This document shows positions 17,923 through 26,200 of a stretch of DNA of 32,926 nt, in pieces (the first letter of the stretch is position 1; every line of letters begins with the position of its first letter). The position numbers and the translations under genes were made by a program. The DNA is from Cuspidothrix issatschenkoi CHARLIE-1 (lineage in GTDB: Bacteria; Cyanobacteriota; Cyanobacteriia; Cyanobacteriales; Nostocaceae), in the NCBI RefSeq assembly GCF_002934005.1, contig NZ_PGEM01000096.1, positions 1 through 32,926 on the forward strand. The letters run 5' to 3'. The notes beneath the pieces were generated by a model that saw nothing but the letters and a program-made list of their open reading frames with translations, did not search any database and was not told the origin of the DNA.

Positions 17923-19196
17923 TTTAATCCAGTATTTTGAATACTAGAAACTACATCTTTCCATTCCCAACTATCAGCAATATATTGATAGTTAACGCGG
18001 TTAAGTTGTTGAAATAATCTGGTAGTTACATCTTCGGGAATAATGTCTACAACGTTAATTAAATCATCATCATCAAGATTATGAAATGCTGGTTGTGTGG
18101 CGCTCATTAAAACTATTGTACATCCCCAATCTATCACTAAGGTATTTAATACATTTAATATGGGACGGACTAAATTAGCGGGGATAGATTGAGATTCATC
18201 TAATAAAATAACTTTGTTCATTAAACCTTGCAGTTTACGGCATTTAGTAGGATGATTGGCAAATAAACTTTCATAAAATTGGACTCCACTGGTGACAATT
18301 ACAGGTTTATCCCATCTTTCTGTATTTAATTGATATTCTTTGCTTTCTTCTAATTTTGGTTCATATCCTGAATGATGTTCTAATACTGCATTTTCTCCAA
18401 ATAATTGCCGATAAACCTCTGCTGTTTGTTCAATGATGCTTTTTAGTGGTCCCACATAAACCATACCGGACATTTGATTTTTTTGACTGTGTAAATAAGC
18501 AAAATTAGCACTAGCAATAGTTTTACCAATTCCACAGGGTCCAGTTAATCTAAATATTCCTTTGGGTAATTCACTAGATTTTTGACAATAATTTGCAAAA
18601 GTTTCCCTAGCCTTACTAATTACATTTTGCGAATTTGATAATTTTAAATTAGAATTAAACTTATATGTAAAATTCTCTTGATTTATAGTATTTTCAAAGT
18701 TTCGAGCGTCTAATCTGTCACTATCAACTAAGACCGAAAATAACATTCTAATAGCAAATTCTCGCCGCAACTTAGGTAAATTTATATCTGGTAATTGTTC
18801 CGGAATAAAATCTGCTATTTCTTGTTTAGCTATTTCTAAACATTCTTCTAAATTTGTTGCTAATTGTTTATACTCACTTCCTCTAATTCTTAACCGTTCA
18901 GATAACCCAGAATGATGGCCTGCGATAATATAAGCCATTGCGGGTGGTTCTTTTTTTGCCATTTGTAAGGCTAAAACAGCGCCATGAGGAGAATGTACAA
19001 CCCGCTTACCATTATTTTTCAGATATTCTTGCCATTTTTGCTGATATTTACCTAAATCATGCCATAAACCGGCATACCTGGCTACCTCTGCAAATCCTTG
19101 TGGTACAGCACTTGCAGACATTTCAGCGACATTCTGTAAATGTTCTAATAGTAATTGTTCTTTACAATTCGTAGTAATTCTTGCTAAGTAATTCAT
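17781..19196 (-). pseudogene. cas3: CRISPR helicase-nuclease Cas3 (type I-C), C-terminus lost
   Basis: Cas3 unwinds and degrades target DNA after Cascade binding. The HD nuclease domain is present (H19, H46-D47 in WHDLGK, GHHSG at 93-97, DSDRLDAR from 158). The first RecA domain has Walker A GPCGIGKT (219-226), the DExH-like DESQ (333-336) and motif III SAT (365-367). Native sequence ends near residue 449 (LLSALLS); the last 21 residues are antisense pilB. The second RecA domain (motifs IV-VI) and C-terminal domain are missing: about 450 of the usual 730-800 residues remain, so helicase action should be lost. It is divergent from cas5 with only 38 bases between starts, whereas type I-C cas3 normally leads the operon in the same direction. 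Confidence 0.88.
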
Positions 19197-19234
19197 TTGT
19201 ATTTATAATTAGTAAAAAGTTTTTAATCTAGTCT

Positions 19235-19897
19235 ATGCAATTAAAGTTATGGGGTGAATGGGCTTTATTTACAAGGCCGGAGTTTAAAGCTGAACCACAC
19301 AGTTACCGGGTAATACCCTTTACTGCGGCTGTTGGTGTGTTGGAGTCTATTTTCTGGAAACCAGAGATTAAATACAAGATTAATCACATTACAGTATTGA
19401 AGCCAATTAGTACATTTACGATACAGCGTAACATGGTGGAATCCAAACAAAGCTATAAAAAAGCTAAAGATTGGATGAAGAATAATGGTATAGGGGGTTA
19501 CACGGCTGTAAGCGATCGCGCTCAAAGAAATCATGTCATATTGCGTGATGTCGCCTATATCGTTGATTTTAACTTTGATTTACAAACGGAGGAAGATTTA
19601 TCTAATAAATATGCAGCCCAAATTAAGCGGAAAATTGAGAAAGGACAATGTTTTAAACAGCCCTATTTTGGCTGTCGAGAATATATTGCCTATTTTGGTT
19701 TTCCCACAGAAGATGATAAACCCACACCGGAGTTAAAAGGAGAAGTTGATTTAGGTTTAATGCCTAAACAACTCCACTTTATTCCTGATAAAAAAGGGGC
19801 TGTTTCTTGGCGGACTCCCGCAGGTTTTGTTAAGGGGAATGTAGTTACAGAATTTGCCCATTTTATCATGAGAGATGGTCTAGTTAGTTATCTTTAA
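19235..19897 (+). CDS. cas5c: Cas5c (Cas5d), CRISPR RNA endonuclease/Cascade subunit
   Basis: A complete 220-residue Cas5 of subtype I-C. It opens with the RAMP strand MQLKLWGEWALFTRPEFKAEPHSY and includes the conserved segments TAAVGVLESIFWKPEI, GCREYIAYFG and LGLMPKQLHFI. In type I-C, which lacks Cas6, Cas5c itself cleaves the pre-crRNA at the base of the repeat hairpin and then caps the crRNA 5' end. The array downstream has repeats with a 7-bp stem followed by 12 bases (GAGGATTGAAAC), a geometry suited to that cut. It is the first gene of the plus-strand cas unit; a hairpin lies between it and cas8c. Confidence 0.92.
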   Translation: MQLKLWGEWALFTRPEFKAEPHSYRVIPFTAAVGVLESIFWKPEIKYKINHITVLKPISTFTIQRNMVESKQSYKKAKDWMKNNGIGGYTAVSDRAQRNHVILRDVAYIVDFNFDLQTEEDLSNKYAAQIKRKIEKGQCFKQPYFGCREYIAYFGFPTEDDKPTPELKGEVDLGLMPKQLHFIPDKKGAVSWRTPAGFVKGNVVTEFAHFIMRDGLVSYL

Positions 19898-19898
19898 T

Positions 19899-19927
19899 AT
19901 CCCCGACTTCTTAAAGAAGTTGGGGAT
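19899..19927 (+). repeat. Palindromic hairpin between cas5 and cas8
   Basis: ATCCCCGACTTCTT/AAGAAGTTGGGGAT, two bases after the cas5 stop, is the stem of the 122-bp MITE with its loop removed, and the next bases CTGAATTCT match the MITE's right end. A diverged relative lies at about 21628-21682 between cas8 and cas7. These may attenuate or stabilise the cas transcript. Confidence 0.6.
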
Positions 19928-19951
19928 CTGAATTCTCGTAGGAAAAGCCTT

Positions 19952-21613
19952 ATGTTACAGGAATTAAATCAACTAGGAATTGCTTTAGAACAGGATAATA
20001 AACTCACACCAATAGGTTTTGGTGAATGTGTTTGTCATTGGCAAATTAATTTACCTGTAAATAATTTCATGGTGTTAGAAACACCCGCAAAAAGTGATAA
20101 AGGTAAACCTAAATTTGGTCAAAAAACATTAGTCCCTGATTTACGGCGCAATGGTGACGAAACACTATTAATTGATGATGGAGGAGAATATGTTTTTGGG
20201 GCTGGAGAGAGAGGTACAAAACGTCATCATCTGTATTTACAACTTCTAGAAAGATGTTTCAAGGAAACTAACCATGAAGCGGTAAAAGCGGTTTATGATT
20301 TTATCACTAATACCACTGTGGAAAAAATCACAGCCCAGTTAACAGAAATTTATCCCCCAGTAGCCAATACAGATTGGTGTCGGGATAGATTTGTATTTCT
20401 ATTTAATGGTCAACAAGTTACCAAAATTCCCGCAATTCAAAAATGGTGGTCTAATTATTATGCTAGTAAACAAGATACCATTAATGGTGTTTGTTTATTA
20501 ACAGGTGAACAGACTCCAACAATGGGGCGAAAAATGCCCATGATGGTTAAAAGTATCCCCGGTGGTGCTACTACTGGCGCGGCTATTAGTAGTTTTGATA
20601 AAGACGCTTATAGGTCTCATGGATGGGATGGAAATATTAACGCTCCCATTGGTTTTGAAAGTGCTGTGAGATTTCATAAGGCTTTAGATTTTTTACTCAA
20701 TAGTAACACTAACCGCTATAAATTAGGAGAACAAGTTTTTGTATATTGGGGTGAAGAAGAAGGGGAAGGTATTAATCCTGAAATATGGGAAAATCCATCT
20801 TTTGAATCTATCTTTGCTAGTCCCCATAGTCCTAAAAAGTTTAATTTGGAGGATATTAAATCTAGCAAGTTTTATTTAGTGAGTCTCAAAGGTAATAAAG
20901 GCAGAATTTCCGTTAGTGGTTGGAGTGAAGTTACTACCCAAAAAATTAAAGATTCTATTGGGCAGTTTGTCCAATGTCAGCAAGTTGATAATTTATCACC
21001 TAGTCCTATGTGGATGTTGTGTAATAGTGCCTTTTTGAATCCGAGTAAGGAACACACTGACAGAATAGCAACTGCTTTAGTTAGGGCTGCTTTTTTAGGT
21101 GAAGCGTTACCGGATGAATATGCTTACAAAATCATTGATAGGATATGTTGTGAAAAGGTGTTTAACGATTTTCCATCCAAATCTAAACAATCTCGATATT
21201 TTCCTAGACTGCAAGGTTTATTACTTTATTTAGCCACCAATAATATGAAGCATCCCACCGGTGAACCAAAATTTGATACTGCTTACACTTTAGGCAGGAT
21301 TGCATTTTTAATGCACCAATCACAGGTTAAATCCCAAAATATGACCAATGAGGAGAATACTAATGTCATGCGTAGTTTAAAGGCTTTATCTTCCACACCT
21401 ACTCAAGTTTTTGCTCGGCTTTGTCATGGTTGTACTCACTATCATTTAGAAAGTGATAACAGTAAATACATTAAAAAGTTACTAGCTGAAGAATTTGAAA
21501 GTTTTGATATTTCCATCCTGCCAGAAGTTCTGGATTTGAAATCTCAGGCTTTGTTTTTTCAAGGTTGGTGGCAAAAAAGAGCCGAGTATTTTACTAAAAA
21601 AACAGATGGCTAG
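19952..21613 (+). CDS. cas8c: Cas8c (Csd1), Cascade large subunit
   Basis: A 553-residue type I-C large subunit, close to the normal length and without interruptions. The N-terminal section has the Csd1 pattern (LVPDLRRNGDETLLIDDGGEYVFG, HHLYLQLLERC). The middle shows CLLTGEQTP, the GGATTGAAISSFDKDAY stretch and IGFESAVRFHKALDFLL, which are typical of the family. The C-terminal helical region includes the small-subunit-like part produced in I-C from an internal start. It recognises the PAM and starts target DNA unwinding. It lies between cas5c and the broken cas7c, and remains open although its partners are lost, suggesting recent decay. Confidence 0.92.
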   Translation: MLQELNQLGIALEQDNKLTPIGFGECVCHWQINLPVNNFMVLETPAKSDKGKPKFGQKTLVPDLRRNGDETLLIDDGGEYVFGAGERGTKRHHLYLQLLERCFKETNHEAVKAVYDFITNTTVEKITAQLTEIYPPVANTDWCRDRFVFLFNGQQVTKIPAIQKWWSNYYASKQDTINGVCLLTGEQTPTMGRKMPMMVKSIPGGATTGAAISSFDKDAYRSHGWDGNINAPIGFESAVRFHKALDFLLNSNTNRYKLGEQVFVYWGEEEGEGINPEIWENPSFESIFASPHSPKKFNLEDIKSSKFYLVSLKGNKGRISVSGWSEVTTQKIKDSIGQFVQCQQVDNLSPSPMWMLCNSAFLNPSKEHTDRIATALVRAAFLGEALPDEYAYKIIDRICCEKVFNDFPSKSKQSRYFPRLQGLLLYLATNNMKHPTGEPKFDTAYTLGRIAFLMHQSQVKSQNMTNEENTNVMRSLKALSSTPTQVFARLCHGCTHYHLESDNSKYIKKLLAEEFESFDISILPEVLDLKSQALFFQGWWQKRAEYFTKKTDG

Positions 21614-21724
21614 GCAAAGATACCCGATTTCTTATTTAATCATGATTAATAGGTTCTGAATTGATCTGAGAAGTCGGTGATCTGGTCATAGAATTAACTT
21701 AAACATTACAAGGAATAAAAAATC

Positions 21725-22108
21725 ATGACTGTACATTTAGACCCTACTAAAAAACACGATGCTATTTTATTATTTGACTGTCTTGATGGTAATCCCAATG
21801 GTGATCCAGATGCAGGAAATCAACCGAGAATTGATCCCCAAACTAATCAAGGTTTGGTAACGGATGCCTGTTTAAAACGCAAGGTGAGAAATTATGTAGA
21901 GATGGTAGGCAAAGATGAATCTACACCAGAAAAATATAAAATATTTGTGGAAGAAGGCAGTGTTTTAACACAAACTGTTAGTCGTGCTTATACCCAAGTA
22001 GGATTACCAGAAAAAACAAGTTCAGTAGAAGATCAACAAAAAGTAGCTGATTGGATGCAGCGTAATTATTACGATTTGAGAATGTTCGGCGCTGTTTTAG
22101 CGTCGTGA
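21725..22108 (+). pseudogene. cas7c: Cas7c (Csd2), truncated backbone subunit
   Basis: Cas7c forms the filament that holds the crRNA in type I-C Cascade. The visible 127 residues are the N-terminal half: HDAILLFDCLDGNPNGDPDAGNQPRID and LVTDACLKRKVRNYV are hallmark segments, and DLRMFGAVLAS is where the family normally continues with a TG..AGQVRGP-type segment. A TGA stops it right at the joint with the CRISPR array, 29 bases before the first repeat. Full members are about 280-300 residues, so more than half is missing and the filament cannot form. ATG 21725 follows AAGGA at 10 bases. The cas4, cas1 and cas2 genes that normally come next are absent. Confidence 0.92.
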
Positions 22109-22137
22109 ACGAACTGGAAGTGTCAATAATTAATTCT

Positions 22138-23877
22138 GTGACAATTACTAATGAAAGTAATTGAGGATTGAAACAAAAAATTTCATCAGTGGAAAACAGC
22201 GCAATTAAAGTGACAATTACTAATGAAAGTAATTGAGGATTGAAACTGACTTTTGGATCTCTTTAATTAAAATATTTGATAGTGACAATTACTAATGAAA
22301 GTAATTGAGGATTGAAACCAGACAATTTAATACTTAGAAAAATCCCCCTTGGCGTGACAATTACTAATGAAAGTAATTGAGGATTGAAACGAATATGTCT
22401 TGTTTGTACATCTAAAATTATACCGTGACAATTACTAATGAAAGTAATTGAGGATTGAAACAAGGTGATAGATGGTTATGTTTTTTTCAGCACCTCGTGA
22501 CAATTACTAATGAAAGTAATTGAGGATTGAAACTTTTTCTTGTGAGAGATGATAAAAAATACTTGCGTGTGACAATTACTAATGAAAGTAATTGAGGATT
22601 GAAACCGCACCTTTTTCGGGTAAGTGTTCCCACGTGATCACGTGACAATTACTAATGAAAGTAATTGAGGATTGAAACTTTACTTACTTCGGTTGACGAT
22701 GTGAGTAAGTGATGTGACAATTACTAATGAAAGTAATTGAGGATTGAAACATGTATTGATGGTGTCTACTGTGTCTACTGTGTGTGACAATTACTAATGA
22801 AAGTAATTGAGGATTGAAACGTCTATATCGTGTATTGATAAGTGAGGGTTAACGTGACAATTACTAATGAAAGTAATTGAGGATTGAAACGTAAACACCA
22901 CAAAACCTTGTAAGACCTGCGGGCAAAGGATAGGTGACAATTACTAATTAAAGTAATTGAGGATTGAAACCTGAGGACTGGTTAGAAGACCGAACTGAAA
23001 CATTCGTGACAATTACTAATTAAAGTAATTGAGGATTGAAACTCAAAATCAATATTTATTAATACTATAGAAAGAGTGACAATTACTAATTAAAGTAATT
23101 GAGGATTGAAACAGAACTACACGATACTGCATATTTTCCTTAGTGCGTGACAATTACTAATTAAAGTAATTGAGGATTGAAACAATATATTGCTGTAGCT
23201 TTTGTTTTCTATCGGCGGTGACAATTACTAATTAAAGTAATTGAGGATTGAAACGATCAACTGGTATAAATCTAGAATTTCTACTCAGATGTGACAATTA
23301 CTAATTAAAGTAATTGAGGATTGAAACCCCAGTATGGGATTAATCAAGACTTTAGATGCGGCGTGACAATTACTAATTAAAGTAATTGAGGATTGAAACA
23401 AGCTGGCGGCACGTCTAACTGCATTAAGTATGCGTGACAATTACTAATTAAAGTAATTGAGGATTGAAACCCATAAACATCGTTAGCTATGTAAGGCGTT
23501 GTGTGTGACAATTACTAATTAAAGTAATTGAGGATTGAAACCAGCAGCTTTAAACTTGTGGGGTATCCTATCACCAAGTGACAATTACTAATTAAAGTAA
23601 TTGAGGATTGAAACCAATTCCTCAAATGGCATTGTTACACCGCCCGCTAGTGACAATTACTAATTAAGGTAATTGAGGATTGAAACCAATTCCTCAAATG
23701 GCATTGTTACACCGTCCGCTAGTGACGAGGATTGAAACCAATTCCTCAAATGGCATTGTTACACCGCCCGCTAGTGACAATTACTAACTAAGGTAATTGA
23801 GGATTGAAACATCCCAAAAAGCAGGTAATCAGATATAATAGTGACAATTACTAATTAAGGTAATTGAGAATTGAAAC
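22138..23877 (+). CRISPR. CRISPR array, 25 repeats and 24 spacers
   Basis: The 37-base repeat starts GTGACAATTACT and ends GAGGATTGAAAC. It holds a perfect 7-bp hairpin (AATTACT/AGTAATT). Repeats start at 22138, 22210, 22282, 22354, 22425, 22497, 22569, 22642, 22714, 22784, 22854, 22934, 23006, 23076, 23147, 23218, 23291, 23363, 23434, 23505, 23578, 23650, 23722, 23774 and 23841. Spacers are 30-43 bases, mostly 33-36. Repeats 1-11 have loop base ATGAAAG, 12-21 ATTAAAG, and the last ones AAGG plus other changes, so the right end is the old trailer end and transcription is on the plus strand. Repeat 23 is cut to 17 bases, and spacers 21-23 are near-identical copies. No leader precedes repeat 1: cas7 sequence ends within one spacer length of it. 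Transcription would have to come from the cas genes upstream. Confidence 0.98.
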
Positions 23878-24965
23878 ATAATATTGCTCCAACTCGACGC
23901 GGAAAACATAAAATATTCATTGGTATGGCTCCCGGTGTCGGTAAAACCTACAGAATGTTAGAAGAAGCACATCAACTTAAACAAGATGGAATTGATGTTG
24001 TCATTGGCATTTTAGAAACCCATGGACGTAAAGATACGGCACAAAAAGCTGTAGGATTGGAAATAATTCCTAAAAAAACCATAATTCACAAAAATATTAA
24101 CTTAGAAGAAATGGACACAGAGGCAATTTTAGCCCGTTGTCCCCAATTGGTTTTAGTTGATGAATTAGCCCACACAAATGTACCCAATTCAGCTAGAGAA
24201 AAACGCTATCAAGATGTGGAATTAATTTTAGCAGCCAACATAGATGTTTACTCAACAGTTAATATTCAACATATAGAAAGCCTAAATGATTTAGTTGCAG
24301 AAATTACAGGGGTTGTAGTTAGAGAACGTATTCCCGACCGGTTGCTGGATGAAGCGGATGCAGTGGTTGTAATTGATGTAACTCCACAAACCTTAGAAGA
24401 CCGTTTACGAGAGGGTAAAATTTATGCTGCTGACAAAATTGAGCAATCTTTACAAAACTTTTTTCAGCGTCCTAACCTCATTGCTTTACGAGAATTGGCA
24501 TTAAGAGAAGTTGCCGATACCGTTGAAGAAGAAGCAAATACCTCCATTTCTCCTGGACAAATTCATAACGTCCATGAACGAGTTTTAGTCTGTGTATCTA
24601 CTTATCCCAATTCAATTCAATTATTACGACGGGGGGCGCGGCTGGCTAATTATATGAATGCTAAATTATATACCATATTTATTGCCGATCCTGAAAACTT
24701 TCTTACTAAAACTGAAAGTTTACATATTCATACTTGTGAGAGACTATGCCAAGAATTTGGCGGTGAATTTATTCATCTTAAAAGTAGTCATGTTCCCCAA
24801 GCGATCGCCCAATTTGCCGCAACTCATCATATTACACAAATAGTTATCGGTGAAAGCCAGCAACCGCGATGGAAAAAATTTTTTAAAAGGTCTTTTACAC
24901 AACGATTATTAGAACTAATTCGAGATCAAAAAATAGATTTACACATTATTGCTACTGAGAAATAA
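23871..24965 (+). CDS. kdpD: Short cyanobacterial KdpD (sensor N-domain plus Usp domain), 5' end fused to CRISPR repeat
   Basis: The N-terminal KdpD domain of potassium sensing: Walker A GMAPGVGKT (residues 18-26), ETHGRKDT, Walker B-like LVLVDELAHTN (about 93-103) and STVNIQHIESLND, followed by a Usp-like domain (about 220-364; ERVLVCVSTYPNS, ITQIVIGES). There are no membrane spans or kinase domain, which is normal for cyanobacterial KdpD proteins (about 365 residues). The only usable start is TTG 23871, lying inside the final CRISPR repeat; the next Met would remove part of the ATP site. The original N-terminus is therefore probably replaced or lost. kdpA, B and C, which normally precede it, are absent. 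Expression, if any, would depend on array read-through. AAGG, 10 bases before the TTG, lies in the repeat and is a weak ribosome site. Confidence 0.88.
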   Translation: MKHNIAPTRRGKHKIFIGMAPGVGKTYRMLEEAHQLKQDGIDVVIGILETHGRKDTAQKAVGLEIIPKKTIIHKNINLEEMDTEAILARCPQLVLVDELAHTNVPNSAREKRYQDVELILAANIDVYSTVNIQHIESLNDLVAEITGVVVRERIPDRLLDEADAVVVIDVTPQTLEDRLREGKIYAADKIEQSLQNFFQRPNLIALRELALREVADTVEEEANTSISPGQIHNVHERVLVCVSTYPNSIQLLRRGARLANYMNAKLYTIFIADPENFLTKTESLHIHTCERLCQEFGGEFIHLKSSHVPQAIAQFAATHHITQIVIGESQQPRWKKFFKRSFTQRLLELIRDQKIDLHIIATEK

Positions 24966-25088
24966 ATTTGGCTCTACCGTTCCCTTTATGTAAAATAACA
25001 TTTATCGTAGGTTGGGTATATTTATTAATATATCTTTGTTGAGATATAATTTTTTTAATTGTTGTCTAGTGTAAATATTACAACTTAC

Positions 25089-25347
25089 ACCAATTCTGTA
25101 TGAAGATGCACACAAAAATACTTCCCCTATAGTCCCCCCTTCTAAAGCTACCGTGTACAGTTTAATCAAGTAGCCTAATAGGGTTTTGATGCCCCCCTAA
25201 CCCCCAATTCTGGGGGAATAAGTCCCCCAAACTTGGGGGATTTGGGGGGCTAAATAATCATAAAATGAAGACAGATAGATAGCCCTTCTAAGGAGGGACG
25301 GCAAAGCCGGCGGTTAATAAGTATATGCAGCTTCACATAAAATTGGT
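25089..25347. mobile_element. MITE-like element with 22-bp imperfect terminal repeats
   Basis: In the 494-base gap after kdpD, bases 25089-25110 (ACCAATTCTGTATGAAG...) and 25326-25347 (...CTTCACATAAAATTGGT) pair as a 22-bp inverted repeat with four mismatches. Inside, 25191-25250 is a nested set of C-run/G-run hairpins (CCCCCAATTCTGGGGG; TCCCCCAAACTTGGGGGA). No ORF is present. The flanks, 24966-25088 and 25348-25459, hold a half copy of the GTAGGTTGG repeat near 25007 and nothing else recognised. Confidence 0.6.
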
Positions 25348-25459
25348 ATGAGAAATTCATCTTCACAAGTTCCTCAAATTCTTTGCCTATAAATATTCAA
25401 TGAATGGCAAATGGCAAACATTAATGGTCAATACTAGGTAAACTAATATAGAGGTATAT

Positions 25460-25960
25460 ATGTTTAACAAAATCTTAGTTGCTGTTGATCGCTCAGATAT
25501 GAGCAAAGAAGTTTTCAAACAGGCTTTAACTCTAGCCAAGTTAACATCTGCCAACTTAATGTTGCTGCACGTTTTATCACAGGAAGAAGAAGGTACACCC
25601 GAAGCGCTGATTTTTCCCAATATTGACTACTATCCGGGCTGGAATGAGCAAACTTTTAAGTTATACCAAGAACATTGGGACAAATTTAAACAAGAAAGTT
25701 TGCAGATGTTACAGTCATTTAGTGCCGAGGCAAATACATCCGGTGTTCAGGCGGAATTTACTCAAAGTAGTGGTAGTCCAGGAAGAAAAATCTGTGACTT
25801 TGCCACCGTTTGGAATGCTGACCTGATTATTATGGGACGACGCGGCCGTTCGGGAATAGCAGAATTTTTTCTCGGTAGCGTGAGTAACTATGTGTTACAT
25901 CATGCCCGTTGTACAGTCCAGATTGTAAATCTTCCTGTCACTTCTGGCAATAAAGAATAG
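25460..25960 (+). CDS. Universal stress protein (UspA family), ATP-binding type
   Basis: A 166-residue Usp-domain protein, starting MFNKILVAVDRSDMS and ending with the complete nucleotide-binding loop GRRGRSGIAEFFLGSVSNYV, which fits G-x2-G-x9-G-S. This differs from the first Usp in the window, whose loop is degenerate, and suggests that this one binds ATP. An insertion after the second strand (about residues 38-65) is common in cyanobacterial members. It stands between kdpD and the hox genes on the same strand; about 240 bases and a MITE separate it from hoxE. Confidence 0.92.
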   Translation: MFNKILVAVDRSDMSKEVFKQALTLAKLTSANLMLLHVLSQEEEGTPEALIFPNIDYYPGWNEQTFKLYQEHWDKFKQESLQMLQSFSAEANTSGVQAEFTQSSGSPGRKICDFATVWNADLIIMGRRGRSGIAEFFLGSVSNYVLHHARCTVQIVNLPVTSGNKE

Positions 25961-26048
25961 ACTATAAACTAGGGGAATGGATACATAAGAATTTAGGTGG
26001 GGTAGCCGTCCTGGCAAGATAATTTGTAAATTTGCCCAAGACTATTAC

Positions 26049-26170
26049 GTAAGTATTCAACTATAGCCCTCCTTCATATCTAGATCCCCGACTTCTTTTA
26101 TTAATTGTGTCCATAAATGATAAATTGATCACAGAAGTCGGGGATCTTTTTACCTAACCTGAATTCTTAC
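26049..26170. mobile_element. MITE copy 2 (122 bp)
   Basis: Same length and same ends (GTAAGTATTCAA / CTGAATTCTTAC) as the copy at 10281-10402, with few differences. It has the 15-bp hairpin and following T-run. It lies upstream of hoxE and may terminate transcripts from the usp gene. Confidence 0.8.
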
Positions 26171-26198
26171 CCAATTACCAATTACCAATTACCAATTA
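26171..26198 (+). repeat. Four perfect copies of a 7-bp repeat before hoxE
   Basis: CCAATTA is repeated four times without a mismatch and ends two bases before the hoxE ATG. It occupies the place of the ribosome site, which is otherwise absent. Heptanucleotide tandem repeats are known in filamentous cyanobacteria; copy-number change here would alter the leader of the hydrogenase mRNA. Confidence 0.8.
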
Positions 26199-26200
26199 TT

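Noticed and set aside
22263-22463. Minus-strand frame with repeated peptides within the CRISPR array
   Set aside because: It arises from repeats and spacers; the repeated peptide is the repeat unit, not a protein.
23871-24965. KdpD as C-terminally truncated sensor kinase
   Set aside because: Cyanobacterial KdpD proteins normally lack the membrane and kinase parts; the C-terminus here ends naturally. Only the N-terminus is abnormal.
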